The notes under the pieces are model-generated. The model saw only the letters and a program-made list of their open reading frames with translations, was not told where the DNA came from and ran no database searches. A stretch of DNA of 64,000 nucleotides from Micavibrio sp. UBA6145 (GTDB taxonomy: Bacteria > Pseudomonadota > Alphaproteobacteria > Micavibrionales > UBA1664). Within the stretch, counting starts at the first letter, position 1. Each line of letters begins with the position of its first letter. The DNA lies in NCBI GenBank assembly GCA_002423205.1, contig DIUZ01000024.1, positions 255,506-319,505 of the forward strand, given 5' to 3'. The position numbers and the translations under genes were made by a program. Of this stretch, positions 43,263 to 51,595 are shown in pieces.

Positions 43263-43639
43263 ATTCATAGTCCTGATTTTTTGGGAGAATGGGCGGCAAT
43301 ATACCCAATTTATGGCCGATTGCCACAAAATATTAAGTTTTTCCGCAAGCCGTTCACAATCGGCCCCGATGGGGGATTCCGTGCGCCGGCACGGCGGGTT
43401 TGGTGTTTAAAGTGATGTTTTACTTCAGCAAATGCGCCGGGTCTGAAGCGATGCTGTAAAACCAGAATCTTAACTGGGTTAATGTTGTTTGATTTCAATA
43501 GTTTGCAACCGATGGTTTTCTTCAGGTGATGTATCAGGCGAGGTGAATGTTTTGCATGAACACCTTCATGTTCTACGTCAGGCGATGTTTTTAAGCGCAA
43601 GCCTTGAAGCCGCGCGTGTGCGTGTTAAAGTTTCGCCCC
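43263..43639. other. Non-coding region between DUF1013 and DUF1192 genes
   Basis: A 377-base divergent gap, more A/T-rich than its flanks. It has one notable inverted repeat: GTTTTACTTCAG (43417-43428) whose arms CTTCAG/CTGAAG and GTTTTAC/GTAAAAC pair with 43443-43448 and 43456-43462. I see no ORF with a plausible start. It should contain the promoters of both genes. Confidence 0.4.
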
Positions 43640-43828
43640 ATGGAAGAAGCCGATTTTTTACCCCAGAAGAAAAAACCCCAGCTCAGGAAGCTCGACAGCC
43701 TGTCGGTTGATGAGCTGAACGAATATATCGTCGAGCTTAAGGACGAGATTGTCCGGGTTGAGGGCGAAATTAAGCGTAAAAAGGCGTCAGCCGACGCGGC
43801 CAGCCTGTTTTTCAAGAAAAGCGAATAA
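43640..43828 (+). CDS. DUF1192 small protein
   Basis: A 62-aa protein of the DUF1192 family: 'LPQKKKPQLRKLDSLSVDEL' then 'IVELKDEIVRVEGEIKRKKA', a short coiled coil ending 'AASLFFKKSE'. Starts at 43640 (ATGG after CGCCCC). Typical alphaproteobacterial small protein of unknown function; 38 bases before bdhA, possibly co-transcribed. Confidence 0.85.
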   Translation: MEEADFLPQKKKPQLRKLDSLSVDELNEYIVELKDEIVRVEGEIKRKKASADAASLFFKKSE

Positions 43829-43866
43829 AATACTCTTACAAAAAATGCAGCAAAGGACACATACCC

Positions 43867-44658
43867 ATGACCACCACGCTTAAAGGCAAAGCCGCCCTTG
43901 TCACCGGATCGACCAGCGGGATTGGCCTGAACATCGCGAAAGCGTTTGCGGCGCAGGGTGCCGACATCATCATCAACGGTCTTGGCAATGCGGATGCGAT
44001 TGAACAGGTGCGCAAAGGGCTGGAAAGCGAATACGGCGTGCGCGCATGGTATGACGGATCGGACCTGTCGAAGGCTGAAGGTGTGAAGGCGATGGTCGCA
44101 AACGCCGTTAAAAACGCGGGCCGCGTCGATATTCTGGTCAACAATGCCGGTATCCAGCACACGTCGCCGATCACGGAATTCCCGCAAGAGAAGTGGGATT
44201 TGATTTTGGCGCTGATGCTGACCGCGCCGTTTGTCGCGATCAAGGAAGTGCTGCCGGTCATGCGTAAAAACGGGTTCGGACGCATCATCAATATTGCGTC
44301 GGTGCACGGGCTGGTCGCATCGGTCAACAAGGGGGCTTACGTGTCCGCCAAGCATGGTCTTGTCGGCCTGACCAAGGTCGTGGGTCTGGAGACCGCCAAG
44401 GACCCGATTACGTGCAATGCCATCTGCCCCGGCTTTGTCCTGACGCCCCTGATCCAGCAGCAGATCGACGATATCGCCAAGCGCGACGGCATCGACCAGG
44501 CGGCAGCCAAAATCAAGCTTCTTGAAGTCAAGCAGCCGTCCTGCGAGTTCGTGTCCCCTGAACAGGTGGCTGCGCTTGCGGTATTCCTGTGCTCGGACGC
44601 GGCGTCACCCATGACCGGCGCGGCCTATACAATCGACGGCGGCTGGACGGTTCAGTAA
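43867..44658 (+). CDS. bdhA: 3-hydroxybutyrate dehydrogenase
   Basis: A 263-aa SDR enzyme interconverting D-3-hydroxybutyrate and acetoacetate with NAD, used in turnover of polyhydroxybutyrate. Intact motifs: 'VTGSTSGIGLNIAKA', 'LVNNAGIQHTSPI', and the catalytic Ser...Tyr-x3-Lys in 'IASVHGLVA' and 'AYVSAKHGLVG'. The stretch 'NAICPGFVLTPLIQQQI' matches this subfamily specifically. Contrast with the broken SDR at 39.2 kb. Confidence 0.93.
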   Translation: MTTTLKGKAALVTGSTSGIGLNIAKAFAAQGADIIINGLGNADAIEQVRKGLESEYGVRAWYDGSDLSKAEGVKAMVANAVKNAGRVDILVNNAGIQHTSPITEFPQEKWDLILALMLTAPFVAIKEVLPVMRKNGFGRIINIASVHGLVASVNKGAYVSAKHGLVGLTKVVGLETAKDPITCNAICPGFVLTPLIQQQIDDIAKRDGIDQAAAKIKLLEVKQPSCEFVSPEQVAALAVFLCSDAASPMTGAAYTIDGGWTVQ

Positions 44659-44735
44659 CGCCTGTCGAAAGCTTGCTTTAGGAACAGGGGGCGGCTATTG
44701 TGCCCCCATCTCACCGAAACTTAGGATTCCCCCAC

Positions 44736-45236
44736 ATGGACGAAATCAAAACCCGCCTCAAAGACGCATCTGACGCATGCCTTGCCAAACTTGAAGCATG
44801 GCACGGTAAAAACACCGATGCGGCTGCACGTGAAGGCCTGCAGGAAGCTGTCCACGAACTGCGTAAAGTGACGGCCCGTATCGAAATCGAACTGGCCGTA
44901 TCCGACCGTAAAACCCAGGGGTCAGAAATGATCCCGATCCCGGCACACCGTGCATCGCGCCGCCCGGGTGGTGATTTTGACATGGACGATGATCGCGGCC
45001 AGCACGGCAACCGTGCGCAGGGCCGTGACGGCAACCGCGCACAGGGTGGCGGCCACAATAGTCAGGGCGGCGGCGCACGCCCCGTCCAGATCCGCAAGGC
45101 ACCGGAAGCGTCTTCCGCTCCGGCGGCTGTTGCAGCCGATGCCAACCCCGGCAATGACGCCGCCGGCGGCGACGAAGAGGGCGGTACCGCCCGTAAGCGC
45201 CCGCTGTCGCTCAAGCGCACGCCTGACGCGGAATAA
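44736..45236 (+). CDS. Hypothetical protein with low-complexity Arg/Gly/Gln region
   Basis: A 166-aa protein: an N-terminal helical part (about 1-60, 'IKTRLKDASDACLAKLEAWH') followed by a disordered region with short repeats 'HGNRAQGRDGNRAQGGG', then an Ala/Pro-rich and basic tail ('ARKRPLSLKRTPDAE'). Such Arg/Gly-rich tails are often nucleic-acid-binding. The start at 44736 has TAGGAT ahead. I do not recognise the family. Confidence 0.75.
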   Translation: MDEIKTRLKDASDACLAKLEAWHGKNTDAAAREGLQEAVHELRKVTARIEIELAVSDRKTQGSEMIPIPAHRASRRPGGDFDMDDDRGQHGNRAQGRDGNRAQGGGHNSQGGGARPVQIRKAPEASSAPAAVAADANPGNDAAGGDEEGGTARKRPLSLKRTPDAE

Positions 45237-45293
45237 AATTTAAGCTGCAAGAAACGGATTGGTTTTGAGCGCGGCGTGTTTCATGTTGAGAGC

Positions 45294-46127
45294 ATGAAAG
45301 ACGAAGCCGCGGTTATTACGCAGTCCATCGACTGGCTGGTTGCCCATTATGAGGAGCAGCCGGCGCTGGACCGTATTGCCGCGCATGCGGGCATGGAGCC
45401 GACCCTGTTCCAGAAGGCGTTTACAAAGCGCGTCGGCATCAGCCCCAAACGGTTCGTACAGGTCATGACCCATCGCCGGGCACGGGATTTGCTTGAAAAC
45501 GGTGATCTTACCACGCTGGAGGCTGCGTATGACGCGGGCCTGTCCGGCAATGGGCGTCTGCATGATTTGTTTGTGACGGTGGAGGCCGCGACACCCGGGG
45601 AGATCCGCAGCCGCGGGCAGGGGCTGACCATTACCTATGGATTTGCGGATTCGCCGTTTGGCGAATTGATTGCCGCGCGCACGCCGCGTGGCTTGTGCTG
45701 GCTGGGGTTTCGGGTGGATGACAGCCGGGAGCGTTGCCTTGAGCGCATCAGGAAGCATTGGCCCATGGCGGCGCTGGTGCATGATGACGCCGCCGTGGCC
45801 GCGGATTGCGCGGCGGTGACAGGTATCTGCATGGGTGCGGAAACGCAGCAAAAGAAATTGCCGCTGCATCTGTACGGCACCAATTTCCAGTTACAGGTGT
45901 GGCGGGCGCTGCTCAAAATTCCGTCGCGGCATTTCCTGTCTTATGAATCACTTGGCGCAGCGATTGGCAGGCCGGGCAGTCCGCGTGCGATTGGCAACGC
46001 GGTGGGTGCCAACCCCATTTCCCTTTTGATTCCGTGTCACAGGGTTATCCAGAAAACGGGTGTGCTCAATAATTACGGCTGGGGATCGGCGCGCAAAAAG
46101 GCCCTTTTAGGGGTGGAGTGCGCCTGA
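45294..46127 (+). CDS. AraC-type HTH fused to O6-alkylguanine-DNA alkyltransferase
   Basis: A 277-aa protein: an AraC-like helix-turn-helix (about residues 10-105; 'LDRIAAHAGMEPTLFQKAFT') followed by the Ogt/Ada alkyltransferase domain with acceptor Cys248 in 'LIPCHRVIQ', 'GTNFQLQVWRALLKIP' and 'GRPGSPRAIGNAVGANPIS'. It repairs O6-methylguanine by suicide transfer. It lacks the N-terminal zinc/methylphosphotriester domain of E. coli Ada. Start chosen at ATG 45294; GTG 45276 also possible. No LexA box was seen in front. Confidence 0.92.
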   Translation: MKDEAAVITQSIDWLVAHYEEQPALDRIAAHAGMEPTLFQKAFTKRVGISPKRFVQVMTHRRARDLLENGDLTTLEAAYDAGLSGNGRLHDLFVTVEAATPGEIRSRGQGLTITYGFADSPFGELIAARTPRGLCWLGFRVDDSRERCLERIRKHWPMAALVHDDAAVAADCAAVTGICMGAETQQKKLPLHLYGTNFQLQVWRALLKIPSRHFLSYESLGAAIGRPGSPRAIGNAVGANPISLLIPCHRVIQKTGVLNNYGWGSARKKALLGVECA

Positions 46128-46140
46128 TACAACCAAGGGT

Positions 46141-47925
46141 ATGAAATTCCTCTGGAAAGCCATCCGCGCTTTATTCGCCTCTCTTGGTCTTGTTGTTGTC
46201 CTGTTAGCCATTGTCGGGGTTGTCAGTCTGAAATCCGGCACGAGCGAGCTGCCCCGCAAGATGGTTCTGTCATACATTTTTTACGGTACGCCGCAGGATG
46301 TGCCGCCGGCCAATGACCTGCTCAGCCAGCTGATGCCGGCAGATCCGACGCTGGCCGAGGTCACGGACGCGATTTACCGCGCAGCCAAGGACGAGCGCGT
46401 TGAGGCATTCGTCGTCAAGCTTTCGGCGGGTGATTACAAATGGGCGGATGTGCAGGAACTGCGCGCGGCGATTGCGGCCTTTAAGGCCAGCGGCAAAAAA
46501 ACATATGTGTATTCGGAATCCTACGGCGAACTGTATCCTGGCATGGCCGAATATTATCTGGCCAGCGCGTTTGATGAAATCTGGCTGCAGCCGGTGGGTA
46601 CGGTTGCGATCACTGGTTTTTCGGCGCAGGTGCCGTATTTCAAAAAGACGCTGGATATGGTCGGTGTTACGCCTGACATCATTCAGAAGGGTCAGTACAA
46701 AACTGCGCCGGAATCCAGCCTGCTGGAACATATGAGCGATGCGCAGCGCGAAACACTGCACAGTATCCTGCAATCGATGATGACCGACTTTTTCGAAGGC
46801 GTGTCGGCGGGGCGTAATATTCCCGCCAACAGTATCGGCGTTCTGGTCGACGGTGCGCCGTATACATCGCAAGAGGCGAAGGAACGTAAACTGGTGGACC
46901 ATGTCGGTTATGCGGACCAGTTGCTGGAACAACTGATCCCCGGCGGGGGGGATAAGAACCATGATTTCATTGACGCGGTGGATTACCTGTACGCGGCTGA
47001 CGGCGCAATGCTGGACAGGATCGTGAAAGAGGATAAGGCGCTTAAAGGCAAGCACACCGGCAAGAACGGCGTCGCGCTTGTGTATGTGTCGGGCATGATC
47101 GTGCCCGATACCGGTCAGCGTGGCGGGATGTTCGGCGATAACATGGCGTATGCAAGCGAGATCGCAGGCGCGATCAAGGACGCAGCCGAGGACGATGATA
47201 TCAAGGCGATCGTGCTGCGTGTGGATTCACCCGGCGGCAGCCCGTCAGCGTCGGAGACGATCCGCCGCGCGGTGGTGGTGGCCAAGGAAAAGGGTAAATA
47301 TGTCGTCGTGTCGATGGGCGGACAGGCGGCATCCGGTGGTTACTGGGTCGTGGTCGATGCCGACAAGATATTCACACAGCCGGGGACGCTGACCGGTTCC
47401 ATCGGTGTGTTCGGCGGCAAGGCATCGTTTGCGAATGCGTTTGCCAAGGTCGGCGTGAACTGGGATTCCGTGACCATGGGGGCCAATGCCGGTATGTGGT
47501 CGCCGTCCGAGGCGTATACAGCCGACCAACGTGTCGCCGTCAGCCGGATGCTGGACGATGTGTATGACAGCTTTATCGACCGCGTGGCGCAGGGGCGCAA
47601 GTTCGCGCCCGAGGTGGTTGAGCCCATGGCGGGTGGCCGCGTATGGACCGGGCGTCAGGCCAAGGAGCGTGGACTGGTCGACGAAATCGGCGGTTTGCGC
47701 CAGGCGATGGAGGATGTTGCGGCCAGGCTGGGCGTCAAAGATGTGCATAAACTGGACGTTATTGTCATGCCGGATGCGCCGTCGCCGTTTGATAATTTCC
47801 TGGGGTTGCTCGGCCAGAGCGCGCAAGTCATTGATTTTGTTCGCCCGGCTGCGCAGGCGGTGATGGATGCCCATAATCCGTCATGGTCGCTTGTCCGTGC
47901 GCAAAGGTTTGAAATCAACCCCTGA
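46141..47925 (+). CDS. sppA: Signal peptide peptidase SppA (67 kDa type)
   Basis: A 594-aa membrane protease degrading cleaved signal peptides. N-terminal membrane anchor (about 5-28), two tandem S49 domains: the general base Lys187 in 'KGQYKTAPESS' in the first and the nucleophile Ser398 in 'GGQAASGGYWVV' in the second, as in the E. coli enzyme. 'RVDSPGGSPSASETIRR' is also family-typical. Stands in a run of plus-strand genes, 13 bases after the alkyltransferase. Confidence 0.96.
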   Translation: MKFLWKAIRALFASLGLVVVLLAIVGVVSLKSGTSELPRKMVLSYIFYGTPQDVPPANDLLSQLMPADPTLAEVTDAIYRAAKDERVEAFVVKLSAGDYKWADVQELRAAIAAFKASGKKTYVYSESYGELYPGMAEYYLASAFDEIWLQPVGTVAITGFSAQVPYFKKTLDMVGVTPDIIQKGQYKTAPESSLLEHMSDAQRETLHSILQSMMTDFFEGVSAGRNIPANSIGVLVDGAPYTSQEAKERKLVDHVGYADQLLEQLIPGGGDKNHDFIDAVDYLYAADGAMLDRIVKEDKALKGKHTGKNGVALVYVSGMIVPDTGQRGGMFGDNMAYASEIAGAIKDAAEDDDIKAIVLRVDSPGGSPSASETIRRAVVVAKEKGKYVVVSMGGQAASGGYWVVVDADKIFTQPGTLTGSIGVFGGKASFANAFAKVGVNWDSVTMGANAGMWSPSEAYTADQRVAVSRMLDDVYDSFIDRVAQGRKFAPEVVEPMAGGRVWTGRQAKERGLVDEIGGLRQAMEDVAARLGVKDVHKLDVIVMPDAPSPFDNFLGLLGQSAQVIDFVRPAAQAVMDAHNPSWSLVRAQRFEINP

Positions 47926-47983
47926 TCCGGGGTATACTGGTAGCACCAGCCCAATGAATGGGCTTGAAGACGGCAAGGACAGA

Positions 47984-48418
47984 ATGTCTACGATCAGCCC
48001 CACCAATTCCCCCTTTATCAGCAAGGCGCTGATGGCGACCAGCAATGGTTCGTCTTCGTCGTTTTTGACGTCGAGCGATGTCAGCCCCGTGCAGAAAATG
48101 GTCAACGCGCAAAAGTCGCAGACGACGCAGGTTGAAAAGGGCAGCTATTTTTATTCCGAAGATTATCTGCGCCTTCAGGCGTTTGAAATCCGCTCGCGCA
48201 TCGTGACCTACCAGAACATGGGCATGGCCGCGCAATACGCGCAGGCTCAGCAGGAAGGCCAGGTTATCGTCGGGGCCTATCAGGCGTATATGAAAGCATC
48301 CGTCGCTGCCGGTGAAGAAGGCGGCAAGGCCGCCGGTGCCGCCGCCGCGAAAGCGTATATGCAGGGCGCACAGAGACAGTCATTTGCCATCACGCCGAAC
48401 GTTTTGATCGGCGCTTAA
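47984..48418 (+). CDS. Hypothetical protein, 144 aa
   Basis: A 144-aa soluble protein, Ser/Thr-rich at the start and Ala/Gly-rich, helical towards the end ('AAGEEGGKAAGAAAAKAYMQ'). The start at 47984 has AAGGAC ahead; the frame extends further upstream but into sppA. No signal peptide. The middle ('YFYSEDYLRLQAFEIRSRIV') is patterned like secreted or structural filament proteins but the evidence is too weak to name one. Confidence 0.6.
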   Translation: MSTISPTNSPFISKALMATSNGSSSSFLTSSDVSPVQKMVNAQKSQTTQVEKGSYFYSEDYLRLQAFEIRSRIVTYQNMGMAAQYAQAQQEGQVIVGAYQAYMKASVAAGEEGGKAAGAAAAKAYMQGAQRQSFAITPNVLIGA

Positions 48419-48430
48419 GGCTTTAAGCGT

Positions 48431-49609
48431 TTAAGCGGCTAATCCTTTTTTCATGACAAGCTGACGCCACGGTCCCGGCAGGGACAGGGCGCGTAACGCC
48501 AGGCGGCGCAAAGCGCGGACTGCGTTTTTATCATTGGCGACGGCCTGATTCATAAAGTCGATAGCGAATGAGCGCGATGCGACATCAGGCGTGCGCGCCT
48601 TTTCATAGCGGTCGAGCACCGTGGCCGAACCCACATCAAGGCCGATTTCAAAGGCCTGTATGATGATACCGGCAAGCGTGGATACGTCGCGTAAGGACAG
48701 GTTCAGACCTTGTGCGCCGATGGGGCTGATGACGTGGGCGGCTTCGGCCGCCAGCGCGACGCGCGGGCCGGTCAGTTTCGTGCTGCGCACATATTCCAGC
48801 GGCCAGCAGGCGGGGCTGGAGATCAGTTCGATCGTGCCGACGTAATCGCGCGTGCGCGATTGCAGTTCTTCCACGAAGCGGGGTTTTGGCAATTTCAGGA
48901 AGCGTTGCGCATCATCGGTTTTTTCAACCCAGACGATGGCCGACGTATCGTTGCGGCATGGCACGATGGTAAAGGGGCCACCGGGCCGGTGGAATTCAGT
49001 TGATGTGTCCAGATGCGGCTGGCTGTGTCTGATCAGGCAGGTGATCGCGCTCTGGCCATAAGCATGGCGTTTGACCCCGATACCGGCAAAGTCACGGACC
49101 TTGGAATCGCGGCCATCGCAGCCGACAATCAGGGATGCCCCCAGAGATGCGAAATCAGTGACTGTGGTGTCAAAGCGCACGGTCACATTTTTGTGCGTTT
49201 TTAAGACGTCGTTTAATGCCGCACGCATGGCGGTCAGTGACATGTTCCAGCCGAAGGCGTCGCGGCCCAGTTCATGGGCGGCAAAGCCCTGTTCGATCAT
49301 GGCGTCGGGATTGGCCGGAAAACGGCTGTCATCGACCACGGCCATGCGGCGTAAGGGGCTGGCATAGGATTCGAGCAGGGGCCAGACCCCGGCAGCGGTT
49401 AGTGTGTCGATAGACCCACCCATCAGGGCGGCGGTGCGGCCATCAGGCGTTACGTTCTTCAGGGACGGCGTAGAGCCGGAAGAATCGGCCAGAAGGACCC
49501 TGATTCCCGCCGGGGCCAGTAAAGCCGCCAGTGTGAAGCCCGCGGGGCCGCCGCCAATGATTGCGATGTCTGGTTTGCCCGTGCGACAGGCTGTATCGAA
49601 TTTGTTCAT
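48431..49609 (-). CDS. UbiH/UbiF-family FAD-dependent monooxygenase
   Basis: A 392-aa flavin hydroxylase. FAD motif 'IIGGGPAGFTLAALLAPAG' at the N-terminus, 'IVGCDGRDSKVRDFAGI' and the C-terminal 'GPRVALAAEAAHVISPIGAQ' (the usual Gly-Asp-Ala-Ala-His reads Ala-Glu-Ala-Ala-His). The family hydroxylates the ubiquinone ring (UbiH, UbiF, UbiL, UbiI); which position cannot be told here. Divergent from grxC. Confidence 0.9.
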   Translation of the reverse strand: MNKFDTACRTGKPDIAIIGGGPAGFTLAALLAPAGIRVLLADSSGSTPSLKNVTPDGRTAALMGGSIDTLTAAGVWPLLESYASPLRRMAVVDDSRFPANPDAMIEQGFAAHELGRDAFGWNMSLTAMRAALNDVLKTHKNVTVRFDTTVTDFASLGASLIVGCDGRDSKVRDFAGIGVKRHAYGQSAITCLIRHSQPHLDTSTEFHRPGGPFTIVPCRNDTSAIVWVEKTDDAQRFLKLPKPRFVEELQSRTRDYVGTIELISSPACWPLEYVRSTKLTGPRVALAAEAAHVISPIGAQGLNLSLRDVSTLAGIIIQAFEIGLDVGSATVLDRYEKARTPDVASRSFAIDFMNQAVANDKNAVRALRRLALRALSLPGPWRQLVMKKGLAA

Positions 49610-49656
49610 GGAAAAACTATATGAACCTGTCTACACATCTTAACAAGGAGAGTCTT

Positions 49657-49917
49657 ATGGCTGCCACTGTCGAATTATACACCACCAATTACTGCCCTTA
49701 CTGCGTCCGCGCCAAGATGCTGCTGGAAAGAAAGGGCGTTGCCTACACTGAAATCGACGTCAGCGATGATGACAATGCACGCGCCGAACTGGTTAAAAAA
49801 TCCGGCGGACGCCGCACTGTGCCGCAAATCTTCATCGGCGGCGAAGGCATCGGCGGTTGCGATGACCTCTACGCGCTGGACGCTGCCGGAAAACTGGATT
49901 CACTTCTGCAAGGATAG
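49657..49917 (+). CDS. grxC: Glutaredoxin 3
   Basis: An 86-aa dithiol glutaredoxin with active site CPYC (Cys13, Cys16), cis-Pro loop 'RRTVPQIFIGG' and glutathione-binding 'GGCDDLYAL'. It reduces protein disulfides and mixed disulfides using glutathione. Starts at 49657 after AAGGAG; a frame from 49561 is not credible. Seven bases before glpX. Confidence 0.95.
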   Translation: MAATVELYTTNYCPYCVRAKMLLERKGVAYTEIDVSDDDNARAELVKKSGGRRTVPQIFIGGEGIGGCDDLYALDAAGKLDSLLQG

Positions 49918-49924
49918 ATAAAAT

Positions 49925-50947
49925 ATGCCCACCGCCGCCAAGAATATGCCGCAAGCCGGGGATCCGGGGCGGGAATTGTTTTTCTCCATGGACCGCAACC
50001 TCGCGCTTGAGGTTGTGCGGGTCACGGAAAGCGCGGCGCTGGCGGCATCGCTGTATGTCGGGCGCGGGGATGAAAAAGGGGCCGACCAGGCCGCCGTCGA
50101 CGCGATGCGCACGGTGCTCAATACCCTGAACATCGACGGACGCGTGGTTATTGGTGAGGGTGAGCGCGATGAAGCGCCGATGCTATATATCGGTGAAAAA
50201 GTGGGTACTGGTAATGGCCCGAAAATCGACATCGCACTCGACCCGCTGGAAGGCACGGCGATCACCGCCAACGGCGGCATGAACGCACTGGCCGTTATTG
50301 CCATGACGGAAGAGGGCGGTTTTTTAAACGCGCCTGATACGTATATGCAAAAAATTGCTGTCGGTCCGGGCCTGCCGGATAATTTTCTGGATATTGACGA
50401 ACCGGCGGATGATTTCGTGCGCCGCCTTGCCAAGTTTAAAGGTGCCAGCCCTGAACAGTTGATGATCTGTGTGCTCGACCGCCCGCGCCATGACGATACG
50501 ATCCGCCTTATTCGTAAAACGGGTGCGCGTATCACCTTGATCCAGGACGGCGACGTGTCGGCTGTCATCGCGACGGCAGAAGACCATTCACCGATTGATG
50601 CCTATATGGGGATCGGCGGCGCGCCGGAAGGCGTGCTGGCGGCGGCGGCCCTGCAATGTACGGGCGGCCAGATGCTGGGGCGTCTGATCTTCCGCAATGA
50701 CGGTGAGAAAGCACGTGCCGAGCGCATGGGCATTTCCGATTACAACCGTATCTATACCCATGACGATATGGCTTACGGACCGAACGTGATGTTCGCGGCC
50801 ACGGGCGTGACGGACGGTGCGATGCTTAAAGGGGTTCACCGCTATGTCGGCGGCGCGACCACAAATTCTATCATCATGCGTTCCAAAACCGGGACGATCC
50901 GCCGGATTGAAGCCACGCATAATTTTACCAAAAAACCGGGGCAGTAA
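49925..50947 (+). CDS. glpX: Class II fructose-1,6-bisphosphatase
   Basis: A 340-aa gluconeogenic enzyme of the GlpX type, with metal/substrate motifs 'GRVVIGEGERDEAPMLYIGE', 'IALDPLEGTAITANGGMN' and 'GIGGAPEGVLAAAALQCTGG'. In alphaproteobacteria glpX often lies beside recJ, which is 4 kb away here, so intervening genes may have been inserted. Confidence 0.96.
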   Translation: MPTAAKNMPQAGDPGRELFFSMDRNLALEVVRVTESAALAASLYVGRGDEKGADQAAVDAMRTVLNTLNIDGRVVIGEGERDEAPMLYIGEKVGTGNGPKIDIALDPLEGTAITANGGMNALAVIAMTEEGGFLNAPDTYMQKIAVGPGLPDNFLDIDEPADDFVRRLAKFKGASPEQLMICVLDRPRHDDTIRLIRKTGARITLIQDGDVSAVIATAEDHSPIDAYMGIGGAPEGVLAAAALQCTGGQMLGRLIFRNDGEKARAERMGISDYNRIYTHDDMAYGPNVMFAATGVTDGAMLKGVHRYVGGATTNSIIMRSKTGTIRRIEATHNFTKKPGQ

Positions 50948-50949
50948 TC

Positions 50950-51540
50950 TTACGGCTTAAGGGCTTGCGGCGGTGTCATCTGCGGACGCGCGATGACCAT
51001 GTTTTGCCGTGGGTCCGGCAGGACGAACTGATAGCGCGACTTGCCGTCGGTACCGCAGAATAATTTCCGTACATCACAAAACTTGCGCGAACCGTGGATT
51101 TCAATGACGTCGCCGGCGTGCGGGCGTTGCAACAGTTTGTCTGCGCCTGCCGATGTCCAGTGCAGCATGAAATGTTCCAGAACATCGCCCGATGTCACCA
51201 GCAATATATCTTTTTTGCCGGTTGCAATCGTATCGCGCAAAGTCGTGGCCAGAAAGTCCGCAACCGCGGTGGCCGGATGATCGTTGCGCAGGTCCGCAAT
51301 GTCCAGCGGGTCGGCGGAATTGTAAAAACGGTCTTTCATGCGCGGATGCATGGCGGTGAAGGCACCTTGTGCAATCGCATCGGTGCCGATGAAGGTGGAC
51401 GGCCATTGTCCGATACCGGCGATGCCATACAGCGCGTTGAGGTGAGAGGCAGCGGCCTCGGCCTTTTTCTCGCAGTACGTACCGGTTTGTCCTGCGTGGA
51501 TGCAAAAGATGCTGACGCAGGTGTTATCGGGGTCGATCAT
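50950..51540 (-). CDS. Degenerate histidine-phosphatase-like protein
   Basis: A 196-aa protein whose start resembles histidine phosphatases: 'IFCIHAGQTGTYCEKKAEAA' sits where the Arg-His-Gly motif would be, but reads Ile-His-Ala-Gly. The second catalytic His region ('VVSHGG'-type) reads 'LLVTSGDVLEHFM'. So catalysis by the standard mechanism is doubtful. I start at ATG 51540; the frame runs to a TTG at 51606. It abuts glpX tail to tail (two bases) and follows the 279-aa gene. Assignment is tentative. Confidence 0.55.
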   Translation of the reverse strand: MIDPDNTCVSIFCIHAGQTGTYCEKKAEAAASHLNALYGIAGIGQWPSTFIGTDAIAQGAFTAMHPRMKDRFYNSADPLDIADLRNDHPATAVADFLATTLRDTIATGKKDILLVTSGDVLEHFMLHWTSAGADKLLQRPHAGDVIEIHGSRKFCDVRKLFCGTDGKSRYQFVLPDPRQNMVIARPQMTPPQALKP

Positions 51541-51595
51541 GGTGCGCAGGCTACGCAAAACCGGGTGCTGGGTGCAATTTTTTAATGGCGGTTGG

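Noticed and set aside
47936..47955. Sigma-54 promoter before the 144-aa gene
   Set aside because: A GG-N10-GC spacing occurs by chance but the flanking bases do not match TGGCACG/TTGCA.
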